Below, piece after piece: positions 10,201 through 21,488 of a DNA stretch of 64,000 nucleotides (the stretch's first letter is position 1; each line of letters starts with the position of its first letter). Source of the DNA: Tetragonia tetragonoides. Its lineage: Eukaryota > Streptophyta > Magnoliopsida > Caryophyllales > Aizoaceae. The position numbers and the translations under genes were made by a program. The DNA lies in contig CM076147.1 in the NCBI GenBank assembly GCA_038025085.1, positions 997,001 to 1,061,000 of the forward strand, read 5' to 3'. The notes under the pieces are model-generated. The model was not told the origin of the DNA and did not search any database. It was given only the letters and a program-made list of their open reading frames with translations.

Positions 10201-11265
10201 GGGGCGGATTTAGGGGTGTCTCATGGTTCCAGGTCACTGGATTAATTTCCAAAAAAAATTTGGACACTTAAAAAAAAAATCGTTTTCCCCAAAAGGCCTC
10301 CTGATTTTGAATGTTTGAAGGGTGAAAGGGGTCCTAAGTGTTAAACAAAAAAAGGCAAGGGGATTAAATTGATACCCACTTTTTTCTCTCTCCTCTCTTT
10401 CTCATGTTTCCCTGTCAAAAAAGAAGAAAAACAATTCTCTCTCCTTCTTTTTCTTCTCTCTCAGTCACTGACTCACGACAGTCCTTCCACCGCCGAGCCC
10501 GGCCGCCCGCACGCCGCACCGCCCTCCAGTCCACAACCTTGGCCCACAGCGCAACTTCAAGCCCCTTTTTGGTATATTCTACAAACCCTAACTTTTTTCG
10601 ATTTCAATTCTTATGATAATTAGATCTCAAATTGGCACATGCACTTAATTTATTTAAATTGTTTATTATTATAGGCCTTATGATGATTTATGTATGAAAT
10701 TGAGTTAGATTTTTTGGTTCTTTGGTTTTGTATATTTGTTAGTTGATATGTCACTGAGTTTTAGAATGAACTATTTTGTTGTTATTATTTTAGTATTTTT
10801 GAATGAAAGGGCTATATTAGTTATATTGCAATTTGGGGATTTTTTTTTATGGGATAAATGATGAAATTAGTTTTTTTTTGCTGTTTTTTTTTGGCTGTTT
10901 ATATGTTGAAATTAGTTTTTTTTTGCTGTTTTTTTTTTTTTTTTGCTATTTTTGGGCATGAAGATTGTCAAGAACAAGTTGCGGAATAGTATGGGTGATC
11001 CACTGATCCTATGTTGAATGATTGTTTAGTTACTTTTATTGAGAAAGAAGCGTTTTTGAAAGTTCCCGATGACAACATCATTAACCTCTTTCAAAACATG
11101 AAGACCCGAAGAGGGCAATTGTAACCCCATACCCTGATTATTTTGTATTTTCTCCTAAAACAATGTGATTGTACTTTTCTACCCGATTACTTTGTAATAT
11201 CGAACTTTTGCTTTTTTTAAATTTTTATTTGGCACCCCATTATTATTTTTCTAGATACGCCACTG
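10201..11265 (+). mobile_element. Deleted hAT transposon (TTF-zinc-finger/hAT type)
   Basis: The ends are imperfect inverted repeats: GGGCGGATTTAGG near 10,202 and the inverse of CAGTGGCGTATCTAG ending near 11,265. Inside, only the 3' end of a transposase frame remains (see 10,958-11,124), together with T-rich and low-complexity sequence. The leader-like ORF at 10,369-10,623 has no recognised domain. I read this as an internally deleted relic of an hAT element whose transposase carries a TTF-type zinc finger. Confidence 0.65.
10958..11124 (+). pseudogene. C-terminal remnant of hAT transposase
   Basis: Two overlapping-frame fragments resemble the very C-terminus of plant TTF-type/hAT-dimerisation transposases. 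One begins at 10,958 with MKIVKNKLRNSMGD. The second, at 11,011-11,124, contains LNDCLVTFIEKEAF and ends FQNMKTRRGQL before a TAA. The frame shifts by two between them. The dimerisation-domain core and all catalytic regions are absent, so this cannot encode an active transposase. The family is inferred from the recognisable tail motif. Confidence 0.7.
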
Positions 11266-11360
11266 ATATAACATGAAGATCATAGTTACTTCAAGTAATT
11301 AATCACTAAGAAAATAAATAAAAAAAAAGAGTAATAATGCATGGAATTCGTTACAAAGTA

Positions 11361-11662
11361 GCATAGGTAGAGTTGTTCACTAATCGGTCCAGATTGGTAA
11401 TTTTGACCGGACCGACCCGATCAAGATTTCAAGTCTGGTTCGACTTTTGAACCAGACAAATCGGGTTGTGGTCTAGTCCGGTCTAGACCTATTGGCTGAG
11501 TAAGAGGAAAGGGTAAATAAAAAAATTTCCTCAAAAAAAATTCAAAATTGGATCGAGTTAGGCCAAGATTGGTCAAATATGATCCGGTCTGAAACAGAAC
11601 ATGGGTGGCCTGACCGGTCTGGCCTAGGTCTTAACCAGTAAACATCACTAATAAGCATAGGT
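11361..11662. mobile_element. hAT-type MITE with 8-bp TSD
   Basis: Direct repeats GCATAGGT at 11,361-11,368 and 11,655-11,662 flank a 286-bp unit. Its ends are loosely inverted (GTTGTTCACTAATCGGTCC against GATGTTTACTGGTTAAGACC). The interior is rich in GGTCCGGTC/GACCGGACC-type inverted words. The exact 8-bp duplication points to hAT. The degenerate ends suggest an old insertion. Confidence 0.68.
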
Positions 11663-12220
11663 GTAAGCCCGCCTGTTTGATGTACAATTTTGTTACTACA
11701 ATGGTTTATTACTTGTCGATGACCATCTCTTTTTTTTCTCGAGCAGATGACAGGCCGGGACGTAGTTGCAATATAGATTATGCTACGATAATGCATTTAT
11801 TTCGCCACCATAATAATTAAAATGACAAAACATAAAAATATAGTAGAGGAGCTGTCGAACAAATAAGGAACTATGGGTCAGAAAGACAGGGCTTTTCAAG
11901 CTATCCCACAGACTAGGAATGTTAAATCAGTCATGACAAGAAACTTTGCTAGACTTGATAGAAGCCTAAATGTCGTTAAAGAAGTTGTTAATATTTACAT
12001 ACGTGGAGGGTGCGTGGCAAAGAACCTGTTAGGGTATATATATTTTTTCACTGAATTGAATTGAACTAAACTGTACTAGATGATAATAATAGGTAAGAGA
12101 AAAAGTATATTATCAAACTAAACAACTGAATTAAATTGAATTATACCAATTACTAGTTAATTAAGTGAAAAAGAACAAATTCTCGTACTCGAACCGAACA
12201 TCTACAGTAAGTTGAGAGTA
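11663..12220. other. Non-coding stretch
   Basis: A 63-residue open frame at 11,873-12,064 shows no recognisable domain. Nothing else is supported. Confidence 0.4.
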
Positions 12221-12329
12221 AGGGTGCGTTATTTAGAGTTAACCTGATCAGTTCAGTTCAGTTCAGTTCAGGTGTCAATTTAATGATTTCAAATTCAATT
12301 AAATGATGTTCATTTCAGTTCAATAATGG

Positions 12330-12953
12330 TGTTGTGTGATACCCCAATATTTTCTATAATTATTAGATTGATTTATAAATGGTTTATAAATAGTTTTGGA
12401 GATTAAATCGTATTCCCATTCAATGATTTGATTTATTCAATTAAAGCCATAACAATATTAATTATTATTATGGGACTTTCATAAACTATATTTATTAAAG
12501 CATTGAGAGTTTAATTAAATTGTTTTATATATGAATATTAATTATTCATATATTTTAATTAGTTTTAATTATCAAAAATATTCAAAATTAATTAAAGCCT
12601 CCCCTAATTCTTCCCCTTGACTCTCTTTGACTTGGGGCCTATATAAATGAAAAGATGGGGCAAGTAATCAGTATGCAAAACCGAGTCAAAACCCTCACAT
12701 TCTCCTTTTCTCTCTCACACCCAACTTCCCTCTCTCTTCCTCTCTCTCCTTCTTGCTGTCGCCGGCCACCGGCCCTCCTCCTCGCCGCCGGTAACCTCTT
12801 CTTCTCTCTCTCTTTCTCTTTCTTTTTCTCTTGCTCTCTCTCACGACCTCTCTCTCTCCCTTGGTTGTTGTCGCGCCACCGCGAGCTACCACGATGCCAC
12901 AATGCTGTCGCCTGGATGGTCGCCGGTGGTGACCGGCGTTGTCCCCTCCCCCT

Positions 12954-13033
<80 letters not shown>

Positions 13034-14937
13034 CTCCTCACCTTGGCTCCGGCGAGCCACCGCCGCCCTCACCAGCCCTGGGTGGTCAGTGGGTGGTGGT
13101 GGTGGTGATGGTGATGGGTCGGGTCATGAACCCCATGCATGAGTGACCATGGCCTAGATTTGGTTTGTAAGTTAGGTTTCGGTTTTTATTTTCGTAATTA
13201 ATTATTTTCGATTTCAACAATTTTTCTTTTATTGTTTATATTATTCTGCACTTATTCGGAATCAGAATTCGGATTTTCAAAAGTCTAGATTGGTTGAAAT
13301 AAATAAAGAAATTTGATAAAAGTACCGGATTAATATTTCATTACTGTTTGGATTTTCGTATTTAATTTATACTTATTTGGTAATTGTTTTTAATTAGGAC
13401 CTAACGAGCAAGCGTGATTGTCTTTGATTGTTGGAGCATACTTACTGTTGGAAAACGTTTCAGTGGTAACTGCTCATGACTACCTTCTTTCAAAACCCCA
13501 TCAAAACTATTTTCATGTGTTATGTGCTAATTGGGAATTGTTTGTGAATTTAATATGCGAAACATGATTAAATTATATTGTCGTTATTATGAGATTTATT
13601 AAGCATGTTTACTGCTGTAATTATGTATTATATAATGAGAATGTCGATATTATCATGTTTCGAGAATTAATTAGTTCATATGACGGTTATTGGACAGTTG
13701 TTGAATGATGGATTATTTAATAATATTATGTTATTTAATACTTGCTAATTGGTATGGGTATTATTGAGTGTTAATCGTTGAATGTATTTGGATGATTTGT
13801 GATTTTTGGATATCATATTACCTTGCCGAAGTGTTGCCGAAATTATGCTAGACATTGCAAGTCATCTTTATTGAGTTATCGTTATTGAATGGAAGCATGT
13901 TGAATTCTCATCGTATTGAATTATCATTATCGTCGTTATTTACTATTCATTGTCAAGAGCATGAAATGAGTTAGTAAGTCGTGGTCTCGTAGTACCACTA
14001 TGTCAACCAATGCAAATTATGTGAATTGAATTAAATGAGAGTAAGACTCCAAATGGATCCCTAGGAGTAGTCGAACAATCGGGATTACACCTAATGGTGT
14101 AGTTCAGGGATGCGTGATTCCCAAGTTACTTATGGACACCTCATAGTGTGTCTGGGACGGATCATTCCCCATTTATTAAGTCCTCTAGATTCGTTATTAT
14201 ACTAGAGGTAGTGTGCACACTAGAGTCATTAAGTCCATGGCATGATTGTATCTTTTGATGAACAGTATATGTAATCGCTGTTCTATTCGCTCTCTTCCAT
14301 CTGTCTAATCAAGAAGGATTGTCTATGTCATATTTTGTATGATCACTATATAAGAATTGCATGTAAATGGAAGTCGTTATGCGTATGCTTGATTATATGC
14401 TTATATGCGTATGCAAATGAATTTCGATGATTCTTCTAAAACCTCAGGTAAGGTTTGCGAAATGTTTTTACTGGGTACGGATGACGTTTATTCCGATTTT
14501 TGTTTCTCTTTTGTTTATTTTCTTTTATTCTGTATTTTGTTTTCGTCACGGAAACCAAAGTGCAGGTTTAGTCGAGTGAGGACGTACAACTTGGAAGCTA
14601 TATTGAGTTGGCGTCAGTTTTAGAACTCTTTTTGTTCAGTTTAGATTATTGAGATTTCTGGTTTGTGCTCTTTGAAGGCAAAATTGTAATAATTGGATTA
14701 ATGGTTTTTAGCTCACTAATTTAGATAACTCTGATAATAAATGTGTTAGATTGTTTAAGTTTCCTTAGTAAGATCCTTTGATGATGCCTAGTCTTTCTTT
14801 CTGCTTAGCATTTACTCCTTAGTGATAAATGTTGCAGTAGCGCCATTGGTTTTGTGACGGTTTAGTGGTGTCGAGTCATGTATAATGACGTCGATAGTTC
14901 CAAGGAAATCATTGTAATTCGGGGGTATTACATGTTG
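12330..14937 (+). mobile_element. Solo LTR (Tekay/Del-like family) with 5-bp TSD
   Basis: The LTR proper is 12,335-14,932 (2598 bp). It starts TGTGATACCCC and ends GGGGTATTACA, and is flanked by TGTTG at 12,330-12,334 and 14,933-14,937. A TATA-like TATATAAAT lies near 12,641, followed by a CT-rich leader. A GGGACGGATCATTCCCC segment near 14,156 parallels GGGACGGTTGATCCCTC in the LTRs at 32,302 and 60,787. No primer-binding site or internal coding follows, so this is a solo LTR left by LTR-LTR recombination. It is diverged from the other LTRs in the window. Confidence 0.8.
12954..13031. repeat. (CT)n microsatellite in the solo LTR leader
   Basis: About 39 CT units, almost uninterrupted, lie about 310 bases downstream of the TATA-like box. 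The overlapping long open frames on both strands (Ser-Leu or Glu-Arg repeats) come from this tract and are not genes. Confidence 0.95.
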
Positions 14938-15090
14938 TGTTCAAAAACATACTTTTTGTCTCACATATCAAGTTGTGTTTAATTCAGTTTAGCGGTGTCC
15001 AATTCAGTACAGTGGTGTCCAGTTCAGTGATATTAAATTCAGTTCAATTTATTTCAATTTTGGTAAGTTCAGCTCTAAAAAACGCACTCT

Positions 15091-15655
15091 AATTAGGACG
15101 TCGCCCGACAATACATAACTACATCATGGTGCAAACATATGCCTGATGTCCTTAAGTAATTGGATAAACATCCATCATGCTTCTAACCTGCTTTAATTTC
15201 TTACCGAGTCTAAATTCTAAATTAATATTATTATTGTACCCTTTTTCAAATGACCTTTTTTTGGTCTATCTACTAACATTGATTTGATGGGGACTACAAA
15301 TCCAAATTAGACCCATATCTTTTGATTTATTGGGATGTCAAGAATTTCAAGGCTCATAATCATAAGTCTTTTCTTGCTAAAGACTAGTCGATGATCCATG
15401 CATGTTCGTGATGGGTAAATAAAGAGCAAGAAAACAAGAAAGATGAACAGAAGACCCATTCTTATTAGTTTGAATAAGAGGTTTGAAAAAGATCATCAAG
15501 CTACCACATTATGCTTTATTTGGAGAGGATTTTAGCGACACATGCATGCACATACCAGACCCCTCTAGATCAGATTTAGCTTTTTTGTGGAAAGTATAAA
15601 CATTTAGGCCCACGTACTATTTTGAATACTCCATTATTATTAGGCATAATAATCG
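15091..15655. other. Non-coding stretch
   Basis: No gene or bounded element is supported. Confidence 0.45.
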
Positions 15656-15876
15656 AGTTATTATGTTTTGATTTTTTTTGGTTCACGACCAAAGGTATCC
15701 ACCGTCGATTACAATGACTATTTTTCCGCGCTGGCTTGAAGGCACCTCAAAAAATGGGACAGCTGGCCAAAGAAATTTAAAAATGCTCCATGACCAAGGT
15801 GAAATTCGAACCCTAAACCTTGACTAAAGATGGATAAGTTTCAACCACACCTCCTTGGTTAGTTATTATGTGTTGA
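15656..15876 (-). mobile_element. tRNA-derived SINE, antisense, with 16-bp TSD
   Basis: Direct repeats AGTTATTATGTTTTGA (15,656-15,671) and AGTTATTATGTGTTGA (15,861-15,876) differ at one base and flank a 189-bp body. On the minus strand the body starts near an A-box-like GGTGTGGTTGAAAC, has a B-box-like GGGTTCGAATTTC near 15,800, and ends in an A8 tail (T8 on the plus strand at 15,672-15,679). Tail, boxes and long TSD together make a SINE insertion very likely. It is not obviously the same family as the SINE at 674-922. Confidence 0.82.
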
Positions 15877-15974
15877 TGGTTTGCAGAAAACATGTATCGT
15901 AGGCCCTAGCAACTTATTAAGCTCTCTATCAAATGAATGATTATTATTACTAGTACTCGCGTTACTTAAAAAAA

Positions 15975-16142
15975 CACATAAAAGCTTGTATAAAAGGGTT
16001 TTACTTTACTTTCTGTAAGATGAGGGTAATTTTTTAGTAAAATAAGGGGTCACTGCTTATGATAAGTGACCCCTATATTTCTAAATAGTGACTCCAGAGT
16101 TTTATGTGGATTGGTCTCACATAAGACTTGCTCTTTAAAATA
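15975..16142. mobile_element. MITE, TATAAGAC-end family (copy 3)
   Basis: Best-preserved copy of the family. It starts CTTGTATAAAAGGGTTTTAC, contains AATAAGGGGTCACTG, ATAAGTGACCCC and TAGTGACTCC, and ends GGTCTCACATAAGACTTG, which is roughly inverted to the start. Confidence 0.6.
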
Positions 16143-16144
16143 TT

Positions 16145-16270
16145 AATTACATTCACACAAAACTTATATAGGACAATCTTATTATATTTTTCTCATCGAA
16201 GATGATGGTCACTTTTTAATGAAATAAGTTAAGGATCACGATTAATAATTAGTGACTCGTACCCTTTTAA
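16145..16270. mobile_element. MITE, TATAAGAC-end family (partial copy 4)
   Basis: Starts ACAAAACTTATATAGGACAA, carries ATGGTCACTTTTTAATGAAATAAG and TTAGTGACTCG, and lacks a clear right end. It is adjacent to copy 3. Confidence 0.45.
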
Positions 16271-16675
16271 ATATAGGAAAAATGGTGATTTCTAAAATAT
16301 AATTATTGGATTCTTCCTTATGAACCAGTTAATCATGAGAATTATTGGTTGTGGACTTGTGGTTGGGATTTTGTTGGTAAACAATTTTCACTTTGAATTG
16401 TGTAGTCATACAACTATATGTGGGCCTAGAAATATTTTGGGCTTATAATTACCGGCCATGCCAGTTGGCCCAGTTCTGGAGTGAACTGCTTGGCCCACGC
16501 ACTAAACAGGTGATTTAATACTAGGATGCCCTTCACTCAATTTTTTTTTTTTTTACTAGGATGCCTAATCCGAATTAAGCCTAATGATGCAGGAGATCAC
16601 CTAAATCTATAGATATTGAAGCCAAATTAGGGATGATTTCCTGTTCTCACATGTCACATCTCTCTCTATTTGGAG
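16271..16675. other. Non-coding stretch
   Basis: Contains a T-run at about 16,541-16,553. No gene is seen. Confidence 0.4.
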
Positions 16676-16780
16676 CTACCACAGAGGTAGTCTAGTGGTA
16701 AGACTTTGAGTGAGATTTCCTCTTCATCCAAGTTTAAATCTCGCTTGAGGTATTTGCGGTTAAGACAACTTGTTGGACAA
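16676..16780 (+). mobile_element. SINE head or tRNA-like fragment
   Basis: A-box-like TAGTCTAGTGGTAAGAC at about 16,688-16,704 and B-box-like AGTTTAAATCTCG at 16,731-16,743 have the same spacing as in the SINE at 674. No tail or target duplication was found, so the right boundary is arbitrary. Confidence 0.4.
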
Positions 16781-17949
16781 AGCAACCTAACAATTTCAAA
16801 AATTAAGGGAGATAACTTTTTGGCAGAATAAACTACTGTTTTGCATTTAACAACTAAAAAGCGATTAACGGACAATTTAATTTACCAAATATCTTCTGCT
16901 AGCTAACCAAGCCAACCAGTTAGTCAAACCAGCTGACAACAAACACGTCACCAATTCAACTATCAACTCCATCTACCAGCTACTTGCCGAACAATATCAC
17001 TATAGTTGTAGCATTAACATTCAAATTGTCGTTCATACTATGACATAAACGCGATTCTATGATGCCTAAACAATTATATATACGTTTGTTATAAAATCGT
17101 AATAGTTTGAGAAGCATTGGCAGCTTCGTAAATATTTGTGAACAAAAACCATTTAGCAGCGGTGACATCTAAAAGAACACTACCAAAAGAGATCAAACAT
17201 TTAATTTTAGAATTAGGAATGATTCTCCTAACCACGAAAACATCTCTTAGTTCCATTCAATACTCCTTTCTATTAAGTTTTGTTCAATTTAACAACTTCT
17301 ATTTTATGCTGTTTCACCAAATATGTTGAAAAGAACATATTTAAGTTTTATTTCATCTTATAGCATAGCTATCCATGAACTTGGAGAAGTTCATAGACCA
17401 AAAGAGAAAGGGATGAACTTCAATTTAGGGCATTATACATGAACTTGGCATGTTCATGATAAGAGAGATAGGAGAGAGAATAGTGAACATTGGCCAAAAT
17501 GTTCGTAGAATGGCCTTTGGACGAACACGGGGAACAAACATAATCAGGTGAGATCTTAACTTGTGGGTGAAGCGTGTAAATGGGTACCACTGGATTATAA
17601 TCTTTTTTTTGCTTTCAAACGCTACAAAATGTAGTGTTTTAGTCAGACCGTAAACACTGTGTTTTGCATGTTTTTGGGGAAAAAAAAAGCGTCAGACTGA
17701 CCTGACACGTTCTGGGCTGGAAGGCAATTCGCTCTTGGAGCAATCGATGAAAAGGTTTGTGGGTGGGCGGTTGACTGCACGAGCAGGAACCCCACCAACC
17801 CAAATGAGCCGAGTGCCACTCACATGCCTTCACAATTGCTGCGCCAAAATCACCCTCGATGTACCCACGAAACTACATAGTAGCCCCATGGATGACTGAG
17901 GGAGACCCCAACGAGCACAACGCTCGGCGTGAAAATCTCGATGAAGGTA
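16781..17949. other. Non-coding stretch
   Basis: No supported gene. CATGAACTTGG...AAGTTCATG short inverted words recur at 17,370-17,460 and resemble sequence at 21,270-21,300. The GC content rises after about 17,690, approaching the minisatellite. Confidence 0.4.
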
Positions 17950-18300
17950 CGTTGGAACTCCACCCGCTGGATAGCTCATCCTGAAGGAGATCATATCCAT
18001 CCGACGTTTATACTACATGCCGGCTGGATAGCTCTATATCGAAGGAGATCACATCCATCCGACGTTTATACATGCACGCCGGCTGGATAACTCTATCCCA
18101 AAGGAGATCACATCCATCCGACGTTTATACCCGCACGCCGCCTGGATAGCTCATCCCGAAGGAGATCACATCCCTATGGCGTTTGTACCCGCTCGCCGGC
18201 TGGATAGCTCATCCGAAGGAGATCACATCTATCCAACGTTCGCCGGCTGGATAGCTCATCCCAAAGGAGATCACAACCCTCCGACCTTTATACACCCGTC
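17950..18300. repeat. ~64-bp minisatellite, about six copies
   Basis: Each unit contains GCCGGCTGGATAGCTC, AAGGAGATCACATCCATCC and GACGTTTATACCCGCACG. About six units can be counted. The fifth and sixth are shortened. GC content is well above the flanks. A ~35-bp segment downstream (CGACTTGACATTACTCGGCG near 18,347) is also duplicated at about 18,479 with small changes. Confidence 0.85.
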
Positions 18301-18859
18301 GTTCCCGTTTGCCGTCGTCAACCTTGGCAGCACTCGAGTGGCCTCGACTTGACATTACTCGGCGCCTATAAGGCGCTTCATGTCGCGTCGCGTCCGTCTC
18401 TGGCGCCGCCTCCATCTCCGGCGTAGGGGGCATGTGCTTGAGCCGAGGTGTTGTGGGTGTCCGGCAATGATGGCACACGACTTGACATTACTTGGCGCCT
18501 GGTAGGCACTTCATTTCGCGTCACTTGCCTTCCTTCGCCCACAAACAGTCTCTCAAGCAACTAACCCCTAAAGAGTCTTATAAGATTTAGTGGTTCTGAC
18601 AGGAGTAGACATGCTCAGTGCATAACTTTTATACTGGGGTTTTTGAAAGTTTGAATAATTATTTTCCAAAAGTTCCACCTCAAAATTTTCAAGTATATTA
18701 TTAAGTTACGGAAAAATATATTTTTTTAATTTTTCACACAAGTAGCTATTTAGTTAAATTTTTAATTGAAAAAATACCTTGAAAAATAAGAAAAAAATAT
18801 CAAAAAAATAAATAAAAATAGAAATCACTTCAAAAAAATTGGAAAAAATTATGAGACCT
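18301..18859. other. GC-rich then AT-rich non-coding stretch
   Basis: Contains the duplicated CGACTTGACATTACT segment and then A/T-rich DNA with poly-A runs. Minus-strand open frames at 18,209-18,560 overlap the repeats and show no domain. Confidence 0.4.
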
Positions 18860-20765
18860 TACTATAATAGTAGACAGGGCTTGGGGGTAGGTTTGGTGGC
18901 ACGGGATGGTGGGGAGCCATGCTCGTTACCAAAAAACCGTGAATTAGCCTCCAATGTCCCATAATAGGCCCTTCCAAGCCTACCAAGGACCTGATAACCT
19001 ACCCCGGGGGCTTTATATGTCCCCTATGGGTAGGGCTGCACATAGGTCCAGAACCTAACCGAACCAAACCGAACCGAATCTGAATTGGACCGAACTTGAA
19101 TCTAGTCAATTGGTGGACCGAGGACCTAACCTAAATACAATGGGTCTTGGACCTAACCGAACCTGGAAAACCTGGACCGAACCTAAATGGACCTGAATTG
19201 TTTTGAGCTCCAATACAATTTTTAATATTACTCATAAAAAAATTGCTCAAATAATATTCAAGTAAACAACACAAAAAAAGTACAATAAAAGTCCAAACAA
19301 GCCTTAATATGGTTAAGAAATGCAAGGATGAATTAAAAAAAAATCAAAAATTCAAAGATTTTCGGCTCACAAAGCCCACAAGAACATTTTTTTATATATT
19401 TTTTTTCATAATTTCGAAAGTTTTCGGTCCATCAACCCCACAAAGCCACTTTTTTTTTATATATTTTTTATAATTTAAAGATTTTCGATCCAACCAGGTC
19501 TAATCAGGTCCAATCAGGTCCAAATCGGAAAAAAGATCGAACCGGACCTAAACCGAAATTTTATAAAAGCTGGACCGTGGACCTAACCGAATACATTAGG
19601 TTCGGTTTAGGTCTGACCCGGTTAGGTGAGGTTCGGTCTAAATACTAGGTCTGGACCTATTCTTGTGCAGCCTTACGGCTATGGGTGTCCCGTGCCATTT
19701 AGTGCGAAAAATATAAACCTTTGTTCCGGGGTTTCTCGGAAGCCCAAAAAACGTGGATTAGCCTTCGTTTTCGGCTTCCTGAGGCCCGAGTGTCATTTTT
19801 GCCCAAACTTTTGCGGGGGGTCTATCATGACCCTAAAGGATCCTCGGTGCCCCGGGAGGGTCATCCGAGTCACCAAACTTCGATATCACCCATGCCTATG
19901 GTGTTCGGCTCTTACACCAGTGTCTTGTAAAACGCCCTTTCAAGGACTAGATAAGCGGCCTTGGGGGCCTCCTACCTTCCCTAAGGGTGTCCCTTGCGAT
20001 GTGGTGGAATAAAATCCACGTTCGTTCCGGGGCCTCCGCGGAGCCAAAAAAACGTGGATTATAGCCTACGTTTTCGGCTTCCCAGGTCCCAGATGTCGTT
20101 TTTGCCCAAACTTCTCCAGGGGGTATCATGACCTTAGATGACTCTCGGTTCCGCGGGAGGGTCATCAGGTTCCCCGAACTTCGATATCACCCATGCTTTT
20201 GATGTTCGGACTCTTACATTGGTGTTCTGTAGAAACGCCCTTACAAGCCTATCCGGGACCCGATAGCAGACCCCGGGGGCCTCCCATGTTCCTTAGGGGT
20301 GTCCCTTGCGATGTGGTTTGAAAACATTCACCTTCATTCCGAGGCCTCCCGGGAGCCAAAAAACGTGGATTATAGCCTACGTTTTTGGCTTCCCGGGGCC
20401 CGGAAGTCATTTTGCCCAAACTTTTTCGGGGGTCTATACCTTAGAGGACACTCGGTGCCTCGGGAGGGTCATCAGGATCCCCGAATTTTGATATCACCTA
20501 TGCTTTCGGTGTTCGGGCCCTTACATTAGTGTCCGTAAAAAGCCCTTACAAGCCTATCAGGGACCCGATAACGGACCCCGTGGGCCTCCCGTGTTCCCTA
20601 GAGGTGTCCCTTGCGACGTGGTGCGAAAATATTCACATTCATTCCGGGGCCTCCCGGGAGCCAAATAACGTGGATAGCCTACGTGTACAGCTTTCCGGAG
20701 CCCGGATGACGTTTTTGCCCAAATTTCTCCGGGGGGCCTATCATAACCTTAAAGGACCCAATTTT
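18860..20765. repeat. ~305-bp satellite array
   Basis: Four consecutive units start near 19,688, 19,988, 20,299 and 20,606, each with GGTGTCCCTTGCGATGTGG, AACGTGGATTATAGCC, CCGGGGCCCGGAAGTC-like and GGGAGGGTCATCAGGATCC-like segments. A degraded unit at 18,860-19,023 precedes the hAT MITE inserted at 19,032-19,678. Spacing is 300-311 bp. The same family, inverted, lies at about 30,890-31,700 and in part at 32,160-32,296. Apparent ORFs across these units recur because the repeat recurs. Confidence 0.85.
19024..19686. mobile_element. hAT MITE (647 bp) inserted in the satellite, 8-bp TSD
   Basis: Perfect direct repeats CTATGGGT at 19,024-19,031 and 19,679-19,686 flank the element. It begins AGGGCTGCACATAGGTCCAG and ends CTGGACCTATTCTTGTGCAG plus CCTTACGG, which is inverted with a small gap. 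The empty-site sequence can be inferred from the other satellite units. The interior is full of GGACCTAACCGAACC-type repeats and has no transposase. Confidence 0.85.
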
Positions 20766-20928
20766 TGTTTTGTGAATCTCAAATTGCCATAGAAAAATAA
20801 AAATAAATAAAAATACTGGTAGACCCAATTTATTATATTTTGACATAAATTTGCAATAAATTCATTTTGCTTATGATGGAGAAGTGAGAGAGAGATGAAC
20901 TAGTAAATTGGGTTCATGGATAATTTTA

Positions 20929-21199
20929 GAGTGCGTTTGTTAGAGTTGAACTTACCAAAACTGAATTGAATTCAACATCACTAAATTGGATACTACTGAA
21001 ATGAAATGGACACAAGTCATACACAACTAAGTTGAATTGAACACAACTTGATATGGGAGACAGAAAATATGAATATGAACTCAACACTACTGAACTGAAC
21101 TGAACTGAACATCATTTAAGTGAATTTGAAATCAGTGAATTAACACCTAAACTGAAAATAAATTAAACTGACCGTATATGTTCTAACAAACGCGCACCA
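20929..21199. mobile_element. MITE, GTGCGTT-end family, intact copy
   Basis: GTGCGTTTGTTAGAG at 20,931 is inverted at 21,181-21,197 (TTCTAACAAACGCGCAC). The interior carries ACTGAACTGAACTGAAC repeats and matches, in reverse, the two halves of the MITE at 12,221-15,090. Confidence 0.75.
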
Positions 21200-21488
21200 T
21201 TACTTAAGAGTAAAATTCATAAGATGGATTCACGGTGATACGGAAGAGGGAGAAAGTAAGATAGAGAGAGATTCATGAACTTCGACAAGTTCATGAATGG
21301 CCATGTTCATTGTTCAGGCTGGAAAAACAAACACTTACTTACAAGTGAGGGCATTGCAGTAATTCAGTATTTTTCAAAATACTCTCTCCCCTACGCAGAG
21401 CCCGCCCCTTAAAGATTCAAAATCACAACACATCTGCTGATACAGAGAGAGAAACTGTGAGAGTGTGTGTGAAAGAGAGAGAGAGAAA

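Larger units (their letters stand above)
12221..15090. mobile_element. MITE split by a solo LTR
   Basis: The left piece (12,221-12,334) starts AGGGTGCGTTATTTAGAG and includes four CAGTT repeats. The right piece (14,933-15,090) ends CTCTAAAAAACGCACTCT. Joined across the insertion, the order of internal words matches the uninterrupted relative at 20,929-21,199 in reverse. The interrupting segment is the LTR at 12,335-14,932. Confidence 0.72.

Noticed and set aside
12639..13146. Long open frames on both strands rich in Ser-Leu or Arg-Glu repeats
   Set aside because: They are translations of the (CT)n tract in the solo LTR leader, open in several frames at once. No domain is present.
19626..20792. 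Several ORFs of 60-128 residues with similar sequence
   Set aside because: They recur with the satellite period, have no domain and are shifted in frame from unit to unit.
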